Assembly: GCF_010122465.1 (NCBI RefSeq) | Contig: NZ_WLZY01000013.1 | Coordinates: forward strand, 1-64,000 | DNA from: Phytoactinopolyspora mesophila | GTDB lineage: Bacteria > Actinomycetota > Actinomycetes > Jiangellales > Jiangellaceae | Direction of reading: 5' to 3' | Length of the DNA stretch: 64,000 bases | In this document: piece by piece, positions 8,569 through 16,591 of the stretch | Numbering within the stretch: the first letter of the stretch is position 1 | Layout: each line of letters opens with the position of its first letter | Program-made: the position numbers and the translations under genes | The notes under the pieces: model-generated | What the model was told of the DNA's origin: nothing | The model's input: the letters and a program-made list of their open reading frames with translations, nothing else | Databases searched by the model: none

Positions 8569-9143
8569 CGGAGTGAGTATCGCATGACCAGGCGCTCACT
8601 TCGAGGACGAGCAATCTCGGTGAATCCAGCGGCACGGAATGCGCTGGCTATTCCGGTCATCGCGTTGTCCGCACCTGCCTTGCGCCCATCGGCGGGTTCC
8701 ACCGGATAGGCCTCCACCGTTTGCGCCTCGGCGGTCTCGGCGAGGTAACCGCACACGGCGACGATCAGGTCGGAGCACAAACCCTTCCCGCGGTGAGACC
8801 TCTTGACGAACAGGCACGTCAACGAGACAACCTGCTCATCGTCGACAGGTTTGAGCAGCGAGGAGCGCTGCATGCGGGGGAAGTCAGAGCGGTGTCCGAA
8901 CCCGCACCAGGCGACCGGTGTGCCATCGAGATAGCCCACGACCCCCGGTGGTGCCGAACCTTCGGCGAGGTCCCGCATCGCGGCCCTGTTGCCGTCGCCC
9001 TTGCCCGCCATCCACTCCTGAATGCTCAGGCGCCAATGCATGCACCAGCAGCCGCGGGCTCCGCCGTTGGCGCCCATGACGGACTCGAAGTCGTCCCACG
9101 TGTCCGATGTCAGCGGCCGGACTTTCAGTGCCGTAGTACTCAC
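8565..9143 (-). CDS. GNAT family N-acetyltransferase
   Basis: This 192-aa acyl-CoA-dependent acetyltransferase has the acetyl-CoA-binding motif A, VSLTCLFVKRSHRGKGLCSD, with R-x-x-G-K-G (about residues 108-125). A following strand-helix ends FRAAGFTEIARP. The N-terminal half contains a cysteine-rich GARGCWCMHW segment found in a subgroup of uncharacterised actinobacterial GNATs. The acceptor substrate cannot be inferred. It overlaps both neighbours by 4 bp (ATGA), so translation is coupled to the hydrolase upstream and the CGNR protein downstream. Confidence 0.87.
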   Translation of the reverse strand: MSTTALKVRPLTSDTWDDFESVMGANGGARGCWCMHWRLSIQEWMAGKGDGNRAAMRDLAEGSAPPGVVGYLDGTPVAWCGFGHRSDFPRMQRSSLLKPVDDEQVVSLTCLFVKRSHRGKGLCSDLIVAVCGYLAETAEAQTVEAYPVEPADGRKAGADNAMTGIASAFRAAGFTEIARPRSERLVMRYSLR

Positions 9144-10036
9144 GGCCGATTCCGTTCGCGGTCGAGCACGTCACCGACGAAGGAGTTGAGATGTGCCGCG
9201 ACCTCCGCGGCGTGCGTCTCCAGCAAGAAGTGTCCGGCGTCGTAGAGATGAACGTCCAGTGTGGTCATGACCTGGTGGTAGGCCATGACCTCGGCGATAT
9301 CGAAGAAGACGTCGTGCCGGCCCCAGAGCACCAGCGACGGTGGCTGGTGCTCCTCGTGGTAAGCCGCGATATCCGCGAAGCGTGCTACGTGGTTCCGGTA
9401 GTCGTAGAAGAGCTGAAACTGGATGTCGATGTTTCCGGGCCGCGAGAGCCGCTCCCAGTCGAGATGCCAAGACTCACGCGGGTGCAGCTCTTGCAACTCC
9501 TGTCGCAGCCCGCTGAGGTATTGGTCACGGGTGCCCGAGAAGTTCAGCCACTCCGGCAACGCCGCCTTGTTCTCTTCGCTGGGTTCCGCCCAGAACCGGC
9601 GGGGCGCGTCCCAAGCCTTGTTCAGCCCCGCCTCGTGCGCGTTGCCGTTCTGCACGACCAGACCCAGGACGCGCTCCGGATGACGCATCGCCATGGAGTA
9701 CCCGACGGGTGTGCCCCAGTCGGTCACGTAGAGCACATAACGCTCCACTCCGAGGTCAGCGATCAGCGCCTCGATCACATGAGAGAAGCGTTCGAAGGTG
9801 TACTCATACTCATCGAGGGGCGGCGCGTCCGAGAACCCGAACCCAGGCAGGTCCGGCGCGATCGCGTATACGTGCTCCCCCAGAGACGGCAGCACATCGC
9901 GGAACGAGTAAGACGAGCTGGGAAAGCCGTGGAGCAGAAGAACCGCCGTCGACGACGGCACCCCCGTTTCGCGGTAGTGCAGCTTCACTCCCTCCAGTTC
10001 CCGATACAGATGCCTTGTCTTAGCTGCGCGCTTCAC
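9140..10036 (-). CDS. Alpha/beta hydrolase, epoxide hydrolase/haloalkane dehalogenase-like
   Basis: This 298-aa alpha/beta hydrolase has the oxyanion motif HGFPSSS. The nucleophile is Asp in VTDWGTP, as in epoxide hydrolases and haloalkane dehalogenases rather than esterases (Ser). A later Asp is in LWGRHDVFF and the catalytic His in DAGHFLLETH. Epoxide hydrolase is the likelier role; the substrate is unknown. I choose the GTG at 10036, preceded by GAAGGGAG. An in-frame ATG at 10081 falls inside a -10 box and operator and so cannot be the start if that promoter is used. First gene of the operon with GNAT and CGNR. Confidence 0.88.
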   Translation of the reverse strand: MKRAAKTRHLYRELEGVKLHYRETGVPSSTAVLLLHGFPSSSYSFRDVLPSLGEHVYAIAPDLPGFGFSDAPPLDEYEYTFERFSHVIEALIADLGVERYVLYVTDWGTPVGYSMAMRHPERVLGLVVQNGNAHEAGLNKAWDAPRRFWAEPSEENKAALPEWLNFSGTRDQYLSGLRQELQELHPRESWHLDWERLSRPGNIDIQFQLFYDYRNHVARFADIAAYHEEHQPPSLVLWGRHDVFFDIAEVMAYHQVMTTLDVHLYDAGHFLLETHAAEVAAHLNSFVGDVLDRERNRP

Positions 10037-10071
10037 TGGGCTCCCTTCAACAGGTGGGGACCGTCCATCCC

Positions 10072-10107
10072 GAGTAACCATTCTAATGGCTTTAAATGGT
10101 TACTCAA
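10072..10107 (-). promoter_or_regulatory. Promoter and palindromic operator of the hydrolase operon
   Basis: On the minus strand a -35 TTGAGT (10102-10107) and a -10 TAGAAT (10080-10085) are 16 bp apart. A perfect 11-bp inverted repeat, GAGTAACCATT and its complement (10072-10082 and 10095-10105), covers both boxes. A third AATGG half-site lies inside. This layout fits repression by a dimeric regulator and sets the transcription start near 10073. Confidence 0.75.
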
Positions 10108-10187
10108 GGCAAGAACCGCCTGACCCAGCGTCTGGCGGGGATGGACGTCACTGGCACCCGGAGCCATCGGCACCCGCGGCCCGGCGC

Positions 10188-10709
10188 CTATCCGCGGCTC
10201 CGCAACGCCGACTCGAACGCTACGTAGGCATCGTCGCCGAAAAGCACGAATCGCACCTGTTCAACCTTGGTCCTCGCGGAGGCGGCGGACTCGACGGCGA
10301 TACGTGCGGCGTCAACCATCGGCCAGCCGTAGATCCCGGCCGACACAGCGGGAAATGCGACGGTACGGGCGCCCAGTTCATCGGCTACCGCCAGTGCGTT
10401 CCGGTAGCACGCGGCCAGCAGCGACGAGCGGTCCTCGCGCTCGGACCATACCGGCCCCACGACGTGGATCACCCATCGTGCCGGCATGTCACCCGCCTCG
10501 GTGGGAGCCGCCTCACCGGTCGGCAACGAGCCGATCCGCTCCACCAGAGCCTTTCGAGCCTCGCGCTGGCGCGGGCCGCCCGCCCGGAGGATCGCACCGT
10601 CGACGCCGCCGCCACCCATGAGGCCGCTGTTGGCGGCATTCACGACTGCGTCGGCGTCTTGTGTCGTGATATCGCCGCGCACCAGGATGATCTCGGGCTG
10701 TGTCGTCAT
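10188..10709 (-). CDS. Macro-domain ADP-ribose hydrolase (O-acetyl-ADP-ribose deacetylase-like)
   Basis: This 173-aa single macro domain binds ADP-ribose and, in close relatives such as YmdB, removes acetyl or ADP-ribosyl groups. The start motif VRGDITTQDADAVVNAANSGLMGGGGVDGAI shows the catalytic Asn/Asp and the glycine-rich distal loop. A second loop reads FPAVSAGIYGWP (about residue 122). Length is normal for the family. No ADP-ribosyltransferase partner is visible nearby, so it is probably a housekeeping detoxifier. It lies downstream of a small hypothetical gene on the same strand. Confidence 0.9.
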   Translation of the reverse strand: MTTQPEIILVRGDITTQDADAVVNAANSGLMGGGGVDGAILRAGGPRQREARKALVERIGSLPTGEAAPTEAGDMPARWVIHVVGPVWSEREDRSSLLAACYRNALAVADELGARTVAFPAVSAGIYGWPMVDAARIAVESAASARTKVEQVRFVLFGDDAYVAFESALRSRG

Positions 10710-10774
10710 GTCGCGGACATACCCCGATGTGCCGGGTGGATGCGTGCCACGGCTCCGCCGGTCCGTGCGGCCGG

Positions 10775-11047
10775 TTACGGAACGGACAACCGCGCGGGAG
10801 CGCCGTCACGCCCGCCGCGGTCTGCGGCATCAAGACGGGCGGCCCATTCGGCGGCCACGCGGGCGAAGGCTCGCTGACGGACGACTTCGGGCTCGCGGGG
10901 GTCACACATGACGGCCAGGAGGAAGGGCTCGACGCCCTCGATCGCAGCCAACCAGGCCAGCTCGGCGAGTTCAGGCCCCACCGCATCCGGTCCGAGTTCG
11001 GCCACCCGGTGGGCGAGCCCGTCCATCTCATCACGGCGGTATTCCAT
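10775..11047 (-). CDS. Small hypothetical protein
   Basis: This 90-aa acidic, helix-rich protein (MEYRRDEMDGLAHRVAELG...) is rich in Ala, Glu and Val and has no motif I recognise. The start is supported by GGAAGGG upstream, with spacing of about 8. It lies between the TPP enzyme and the macro-domain gene on the same strand and could be co-transcribed with the latter. Overlapping frames are equally open, so it could be spurious. Confidence 0.5.
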   Translation of the reverse strand: MEYRRDEMDGLAHRVAELGPDAVGPELAELAWLAAIEGVEPFLLAVMCDPREPEVVRQRAFARVAAEWAARLDAADRGGRDGAPARLSVP

Positions 11048-11158
11048 CGCCGGTCCCTTCCGATGCGTTCACGACGTCACGACCATCATGGACCGATCAA
11101 CTGGCATAGCGGCAGGGCCAGTTCCCGCATAGTTGCCTGGTCCAGCTGGCGTCGCGCG

Positions 11159-12946
11159 CTACCGTCGGGGGCGGGCTTCCTGCAGTTTGGTCTTCACTCC
11201 CTGGACGAGAACATGCCAGGCGTTCGGGTCACCCTTCAGCAATGCCTGGGTGGTGTCCTTCATCTGCTCGAACGTGGCCTGCGGCGGGATCGGCGGCATC
11301 TCCGGGTCACACCTCACGTCGAGCAACGCGGGACGGCCGGCGGCGAACACTTGGTCCCAAGCGTTGCCCAGATCGTCCGGCGTATCGACGCTCACCGCCT
11401 CCATGCCCATGCTCCGGGCGATGTCGGCATAAGAAACGTCCGGGAGGTTCTGGGATTCCTCGAATTTGGGGGCGCCTCCCATGGCTCGCAGCTCCCACGT
11501 GACCTGGTTGAGGTCGTTGTTGTGGAAGACACAGACGATGAGCCGGCCGTCACTCCACAGGTCTTTGTATCTGGAGATCGTGAGCAGTTCGGCCATTCCA
11601 TTCATCTGCATGGCCCCGTCGCCGACCAATGCGACAACCGGCCGGTCGGGATGAGCGAACTTGGCGCCGATCGCGTAGGGCACCGCGGACCCCATACTGG
11701 CCAGCGTGCCGGACAGCGACCCGCGCATCCGGCCACGCATGCGCAAATGCCGCGCGTACCAGTTCGTGGACGAGCCGGAGTCCGCGGTGACGATCGCATC
11801 GTCCGGAATGCGGGACGAGAGCTCGTGGACGACCCGCATCGGATTCACCGGTTTCGCCTCGAGCATCGCCTGCTGCTCCATCGTCGACCACCACGAAGCG
11901 ACATTCGACTCGACAGTCTCCCGCCACGCGCGATCCTCCTTGCGCTCCAGCATCGGCAGCATCCGGCGCAGCGTGGCCTTCGCCTCTCCGACCAGGTTCA
12001 CCTCGATCGGGTAGCGAATGCCGATCATGGTCCCGTCGATGTCGATCTGCACTGCGCGGGCTTGCCCGAGCTCAGGCATGAACTGTGTATAGGGCAAATT
12101 CGAGCCCACGATGAGCAACACGTCGCAGTCCCGCATCAGCTCGTAGCTCGGCCTGGTGCCGAGCAAGCCGATGGCACCCGTGACATAGGGAAGGTCATCC
12201 GGGAGGACGTCCTTGCCCAGCAGCGCCTTGGCAACCCCCGCACCGGTCACGTCGGCGACCAGCTTGACCTCCTCGGCAGCGTTGCGTGCGCCTTGGCCGG
12301 CCAGAATCGCGACCCGTTCACCGGAGTTGAGCACTTCGGCAGCCTGGGCGATCTCGTCCTCGGGCGGCACCATGACCGAACGTGACGTACTGGGCGGGCT
12401 GGACGGCACGTGCTGGAACTCGTGCTCGGGTGCGCTGTAAGGCTCTTCCTGCACGTCGGACGGGATGATCACGGCCGTCGGCGCTCGCCTGGCCTCGGCT
12501 GTACGGAATGCCCGGTCCAGTGCGTTGGGCAACTGCTCCGGCACGGTCACCTCGACGACGTAATCGGAGGCGACATCCTTGAACAAACTCCGGAGATCGA
12601 CCTCTTGCATGTAATTCCCGCCGATGGCACTACGTGCCGTCTGTCCCACGATCGCGACCACCGGCACGTGATCCAGTTTGGCGTCGTACAGGCCGTTGAG
12701 CAGATGGATCGCCCCAGGCCCGGAGGTCGCCAGGCAGACACCTGCCCGGCCGCTGAACTTCGCATAGCCAACGGCTTGGAATGCCGACATCTCCTCGTGC
12801 CTCGACTGCACGAAACGAGGCTCATTGTCCGCTTCGCCGAAGGCGGCGACAATACCGTTGATGCCGTCGCCCGGGTAGCCGAACACTTCCGTGACTCCCC
12901 ATTCCCGGAGCCGTTGCAACAGATAATCAGCGACCGTCTGGGCCAT
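11159..12946 (-). CDS. Thiamine-diphosphate enzyme, pyruvate oxidase / acetolactate synthase-like
   Basis: This 595-aa, three-domain TPP enzyme begins with the pyrimidine-binding domain, where the catalytic Glu is in RHEEMSAFQAVGYAK. The central nucleotide-binding-like domain comes next. The C-terminal diphosphate-binding domain carries VGDGAMQMNGMAELLTI...NN (the GDG-N TPP/Mg motif). The closest type is the pyruvate oxidase/PoxB-like 'TPP-requiring protein' of actinobacteria and proteobacteria, often stress-induced. Acetolactate synthase is less likely because there is no IlvN small subunit beside it. The start at 12946 follows AGGAGGAAG. The substrate (pyruvate or another 2-oxoacid) is not determined. 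Confidence 0.88.
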   Translation of the reverse strand: MAQTVADYLLQRLREWGVTEVFGYPGDGINGIVAAFGEADNEPRFVQSRHEEMSAFQAVGYAKFSGRAGVCLATSGPGAIHLLNGLYDAKLDHVPVVAIVGQTARSAIGGNYMQEVDLRSLFKDVASDYVVEVTVPEQLPNALDRAFRTAEARRAPTAVIIPSDVQEEPYSAPEHEFQHVPSSPPSTSRSVMVPPEDEIAQAAEVLNSGERVAILAGQGARNAAEEVKLVADVTGAGVAKALLGKDVLPDDLPYVTGAIGLLGTRPSYELMRDCDVLLIVGSNLPYTQFMPELGQARAVQIDIDGTMIGIRYPIEVNLVGEAKATLRRMLPMLERKEDRAWRETVESNVASWWSTMEQQAMLEAKPVNPMRVVHELSSRIPDDAIVTADSGSSTNWYARHLRMRGRMRGSLSGTLASMGSAVPYAIGAKFAHPDRPVVALVGDGAMQMNGMAELLTISRYKDLWSDGRLIVCVFHNNDLNQVTWELRAMGGAPKFEESQNLPDVSYADIARSMGMEAVSVDTPDDLGNAWDQVFAAGRPALLDVRCDPEMPPIPPQATFEQMKDTTQALLKGDPNAWHVLVQGVKTKLQEARPRR

Positions 12947-13080
12947 GCTTCCTCCTCGTGCCGGACACACCACGCCACTACCCGATACCCGGAATTCCAG
13001 ACAGCAGAGCGCCCGAACGCGACCGGCCCAGCTCACTATCCGGCGTCTCGACCCGCCCGGCCTCTAATACGATCAGACAC

Positions 13081-13956
13081 ATGAACGAGGTGATCGTGCG
13101 CGACGGCACATGGACGTTCGACGGCGAACTCGTTCGTATAGTCCCGGGCCAAGACCGCCAGGTACACCACCTTCGGCAGGCGCTGGGCGAACTGACCGTC
13201 CCGTTGCTCGCGATCGCCGGCGTCGCCTATGAGCCCGGCCGCAAGGGCGGTCGCCTCCGGCTGCGCCTCCGCGACGGTGCCGACCCGTTCCTCCAGGTCA
13301 CTGGCGGAAAATTGGCAGAAAACGCCGATCCTTACCGATTGGCCGTAGACCGCGACACCACCGGCGCGGCCGAATACCTGGTCGACGAGATCCGGCAGGC
13401 TCTGATGCTGGAGCAAGTGCCACCGGGCACCTGCGACCACTATCTGCTTCCGGGACCGGCGGTACCGCTGACCGCCACCGCGGGCGACGGCACGGCGTCG
13501 TTCGACGGCAAACAGATCCACATCGAGTGGACCGAGTGGGCCGAAGACGTCAAGAAGTCCGCCGGCACGCGGCAGATCACACTCGACGACATCACCGGCG
13601 TGGAATGGGTGCCGATCGTCGGCTGGACCAACGGCTTCCTCCGCTTCCGGGTCAGCGGCGCATCGTCACTGCTACCCAAACACGATCCCAATTGCATCAC
13701 CTGGGGAATGCGCCGCGAGGGCGGGACAACATCCTTGCTGGCCGCTGCCGTCGTCGCGCGGCTGCCACACCCGGCCTCGCCCTCCGTAGCCGTCCCCCGA
13801 TCCGAGCAGCCATCCAATGCCGCCTCGGGCGCCGAGGAAAACGACCACGACGCCGTCCTGCGCCGGCTGCGTGAGCTTGGGGATCTTCACCGTGAGGGTG
13901 TCCTGACCGACGCCGAGTTCGCCTCGGCCAAGCAGGCGCTGCTCCGAAAACTCTGA
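13081..13956 (+). CDS. DUF4429 and SHOCT domain protein
   Basis: This 291-aa protein has two tandem DUF4429 modules (about 1-105 and 120-225). Each is a pleckstrin-like beta fold with WTFDGELVRI and ASFDGKQIHIEW starts. A linker and a C-terminal SHOCT helix pair follow (LRELGDLHREGVLTDAEFASAKQALL). The family is common in actinobacteria and is thought to sit at the membrane or bind partners through SHOCT; its function is unknown. I start at the ATG at 13081, since the repeat fold begins there. It is divergent from the TPP enzyme. Confidence 0.85.
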   Translation: MNEVIVRDGTWTFDGELVRIVPGQDRQVHHLRQALGELTVPLLAIAGVAYEPGRKGGRLRLRLRDGADPFLQVTGGKLAENADPYRLAVDRDTTGAAEYLVDEIRQALMLEQVPPGTCDHYLLPGPAVPLTATAGDGTASFDGKQIHIEWTEWAEDVKKSAGTRQITLDDITGVEWVPIVGWTNGFLRFRVSGASSLLPKHDPNCITWGMRREGGTTSLLAAAVVARLPHPASPSVAVPRSEQPSNAASGAEENDHDAVLRRLRELGDLHREGVLTDAEFASAKQALLRKL

Positions 13957-14114
13957 CCTCCTCTCCGTCGCGGCTTCTTCGTCCGCTGCGTAACCCCACG
14001 AAGCAGCCCGGCGGGGCATGTAGTGCGGGCCACATGTCGCACGTGATTGACCGGAACACTGTGGGGTACAGGCAGCGCAAGAGACAAACGCAACCGTGCG
14101 CGCAGGAGGACACC

Positions 14115-14813
14115 ATGCCGGAGCGTGGCAGCAGCAAACATGGACCCCGGCAGGACGACGAGCTCAAGCATGAGCTGCACGGATTGGAGCAGGCCGACCG
14201 CCGGGCGCGTGCCGAGGAGTGGCGGGATCCCGAGCCTCCGGCCGACGATGATCCCGCCACCTACACGCCGTCCGATCCCGACATGCCTCCCGCCGACGCC
14301 GGGACCCGACCGCCGGTTTATGAAGCGGACAACGCCGACGCGACGGTCGGCCCATCAGCATCCGGGTCGGCTTCACCGGAGGCCGGCATCGTCGCCCAGA
14401 CCGTCTCCGATGTCATGACCCGCCGGGTCATCGCCTTGTCCATCGACGCCTCTGTCACCGACGCCGCGATCGCGATGAAGAACAACGACGTAGGCGAAGT
14501 CGTCGTCGCCCACGACGGTGCCGTGCGCGGAGTGGTGACGGATCGAGATCTCACGATCCGGGTGGTGGCCGAAGAACTGGATCCGGACCGCACCCCTCTC
14601 GAGGAGATATGCAGCGAGGAGGTCGTGGCCGTACGCCCGGACGCCCCGGTGGACGAAGCCGTCGCCCTCATGCGGGCACGTGCGTTGCGCCGCCTTCCGG
14701 TCGTCGACGAGGACACGCGCCCGCTGGGCGTTCTCTCGCTCGGCGACGTCGCGGTGTCGAGGCAGCCGGAATCACCGCTCGCGGACATCAGCGCGGCTCC
14801 GCCGAACCGCTAA
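14115..14813 (+). CDS. CBS-domain pair protein
   Basis: This 232-aa protein has a hydrophilic, proline- and acid-rich N-terminus (1-95) and two CBS domains. The first starts VSDVMTRRVIALSIDASV and the second EEICSEEVVAVRPDAPV, a Bateman module that binds adenine nucleotides. Such stand-alone CBS proteins in actinobacteria are stress- or hypoxia-linked; the partner is unknown. The start at 14115 follows GCAGGAGGACACC. Its stop overlaps the stop of the convergent PEP-mutase-like gene by 4 bp. Confidence 0.87.
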   Translation: MPERGSSKHGPRQDDELKHELHGLEQADRRARAEEWRDPEPPADDDPATYTPSDPDMPPADAGTRPPVYEADNADATVGPSASGSASPEAGIVAQTVSDVMTRRVIALSIDASVTDAAIAMKNNDVGEVVVAHDGAVRGVVTDRDLTIRVVAEELDPDRTPLEEICSEEVVAVRPDAPVDEAVALMRARALRRLPVVDEDTRPLGVLSLGDVAVSRQPESPLADISAAPPNR

Positions 14814-15601
14814 TCGGCCGCGAACGCGGCGTCGCGAACCTCGGGGGCCAGACTGCTCGTCAAATAGGACGTCGTCCCGTCGGACAGCAACTCACGTGCG
14901 GCCGTCGCCAGCGCGCCGTAAGCGACCCACGCCAGCGATCCGCCCACGGACACCCGGCGAACCCCGAGTGCCGCCAGCTCCGCCGTGGATGGAACACCGG
15001 GCAGGGTCAATACATTGACCGCGCCGCCCACCTCGCGCACCAGGCGTTCGATGTCGACTGCCGCCGTCAGGCCCGGCGCATAGACCACGTGCGCTCCTGC
15101 CGCCCGGTAGGAGGCCAACCGCTCGACCGTATCGGTAAGATCGTCGACGCCGTACAGATGATTGTCCGCCCGGGCGGTCAGGACCAGACCGTGCCGGTCG
15201 GCCACCTCAGCCGCGACCCGCACTCGCTCGGTGGCCAGATCGACAGGAAGTACGCCAACCGAGGGCTCGTAGTCCTCGATCGAGCATCCGGCCGCGCCGG
15301 TGCCGGCGATCAACTCGACCGTGCGGGCGACGCCACCCGGCGAGCTGGGATAACACCCCTCCGAGTCCACGCTGACCGGAACGGACACCGCTTCGACAAT
15401 CGCCTCGGCGTGAGCCAGCATCTCTTCGCGGCGTACATGCTGATCGAGGCGCCCCAGCGAGCTCGCGTGGCCAGAGCTGGTGGTGGCCAGCGCCGCACTG
15501 CCCAGGTGCTCAAGTATTCTCGCCGAGCCAGCGTCCCATGCGTTCGGCATGATGAACAGGCCGTCGTCGTGCATAGATCTGAAGCGATCCGTCATATCCA
15601 T
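14810..15601 (-). CDS. Isocitrate lyase/phosphoenolpyruvate mutase family protein
   Basis: This 263-aa (beta/alpha)8 enzyme of the ICL/PEPM superfamily cleaves or forms C-C or C-P bonds next to a carboxylate. Seen motifs are MPNAWDAGSARI, SVDSEGCYPSSP (superfamily D/E metal site), GCSIEDYEP and LTARADNHLYG. The isocitrate-lyase KKCGH loop is replaced by SEGCY, so it is not a true isocitrate lyase. A 2-methylisocitrate lyase- or oxaloacetate hydrolase-like activity is possible. The start ATG at 15601 follows GAGGAGCA. It convergently overlaps the CBS gene. Confidence 0.86.
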   Translation of the reverse strand: MDMTDRFRSMHDDGLFIMPNAWDAGSARILEHLGSAALATTSSGHASSLGRLDQHVRREEMLAHAEAIVEAVSVPVSVDSEGCYPSSPGGVARTVELIAGTGAAGCSIEDYEPSVGVLPVDLATERVRVAAEVADRHGLVLTARADNHLYGVDDLTDTVERLASYRAAGAHVVYAPGLTAAVDIERLVREVGGAVNVLTLPGVPSTAELAALGVRRVSVGGSLAWVAYGALATAARELLSDGTTSYLTSSLAPEVRDAAFAAD

Positions 15602-15670
15602 TGCTCCTCGTGAAGTCTGGCCCTGCAGCGTCTGACGTGTGGAGCCTAGCGGCCGGGTGATGCCACCCAC

Positions 15671-15689
15671 TGGCGGGTTTCAGCCGCCA
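15671..15689 (-). terminator. Weak hairpin after plsC
   Basis: TGGCGG and CCGCCA are 7 bases apart, about 40 bp past the plsC stop on the minus strand. There is no T-run, so termination is only possible. Confidence 0.35.
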
Positions 15690-15729
15690 ACCAGACTTGG
15701 CCTCGGACACGCGTTGAATGGTCCAGCGG

Positions 15730-16434
15730 TCAGCTGGCACCACGTACCCCGGGCAGTTCACGCCCGGTCAACGCGCAGGCGTGGCGGACGTGATCTCGCA
15801 GCGAATCCGCGAGTTCGTCGGCTCGTTCCCGGACCATGTCCCGACGACGCGGCCACGGCACGGGCCGGGTCTGGATCGGTGCGCCGGCAACGACATCGAT
15901 CGACGTGCGCAACCGTGGCAGGCCTTTGGCCGATCCGGGCGCCGGGCTACAGCCCAGGGCGGCCACCGGGACGACGGGCGCCCCCGTGCACAGCGCCAGA
16001 TAGGCCACGCCGGGTTTGATCTGTTCGAAACCGCCGGGGCCACGGGTTCCTTCGGGATAGATCGCGAGGACGTCACCGCGATGTAAGACCGCAAGGCAGT
16101 CTTTGACCGCTACCGGGTCGCATGCGAACCGGTCTACCGGGATCTGACCGATCGCTCGAAGAGCCACGCCGGCTGGTCCGGCGAACATCTCCTGCTTCAC
16201 CAGGGCATGGACTGGCCGTTTGACCAGTGCGTACAACAGCGGGCCATCAAGGATGCTGGTGTGATTGGACGCGAGGATCACCGGCCCGCCTGCGGGAATC
16301 ACGTCAAAGTTGTGCAGCCGGACCTTGAATGCGGAACGCACGAGCGCGGACGCGAGTGGACGCGCTGCGCGCGCGGCCCGCGCTCTCGGGCCGGGAACGT
16401 CATGCCAATAGTCCGGAGCTGCGGCAACCGTCAT
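15730..16434 (-). CDS. 1-acylglycerol-3-phosphate acyltransferase (PlsC family)
   Basis: This 234-aa membrane-associated acyltransferase moves an acyl chain from CoA or ACP to a glycerol-phosphate hydroxyl. The catalytic HX4D motif is in SNHTSILD (about H58, D63), and the phosphate-binding motif is YPEGTRGPGG. I start at the ATG at 16434 after GGGAAAGG. It lies 157 bp downstream of the ferritin-like gene of the proposed ether-lipid locus and may be the sn-2 acyltransferase finishing an alkyl-acyl phosphatidate. The gap contains one operator half-site (CTTCGTT at about 16456), so it may have its own promoter. Confidence 0.87.
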   Translation of the reverse strand: MTVAAAPDYWHDVPGPRARAARAARPLASALVRSAFKVRLHNFDVIPAGGPVILASNHTSILDGPLLYALVKRPVHALVKQEMFAGPAGVALRAIGQIPVDRFACDPVAVKDCLAVLHRGDVLAIYPEGTRGPGGFEQIKPGVAYLALCTGAPVVPVAALGCSPAPGSAKGLPRLRTSIDVVAGAPIQTRPVPWPRRRDMVRERADELADSLRDHVRHACALTGRELPGVRGAS

Positions 16435-16591
16435 GATCCTTTCCCTTCCCGGCGAGCTTCGTTCACAAGGCAATGGAGACGTCTAAGTGACGTCGACGCG
16501 ACTCATGCCCCGTCGTGCCAGGTCCAGTACCCAGAATGGTCTCGCTGAGCCGACCGTCGTTGAGAAACGGGGTCACCGCGTCGCGTATTCG

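Noticed and set aside
10700-12385. Long plus-strand open frame (561 codons) opposite the TPP enzyme and hypothetical gene
   Set aside because: It is antisense to a complete, motif-bearing enzyme, its product is rich in Arg/His/Gly with no domain, and it results from GC-rich codon bias.
11159-12946. Acetolactate synthase large subunit (ilvB)
   Set aside because: No regulatory subunit or ilv genes nearby; sequence style is that of pyruvate-oxidase-like TPP enzymes.
14810-15601. Isocitrate lyase (glyoxylate shunt)
   Set aside because: The protein is about 263 aa and lacks the KKCGH catalytic loop; it is only a superfamily member.
16440-16470. Fourth TetR operator before plsC
   Set aside because: Only one half-site (CTTCGTT) is present; the other half does not match.
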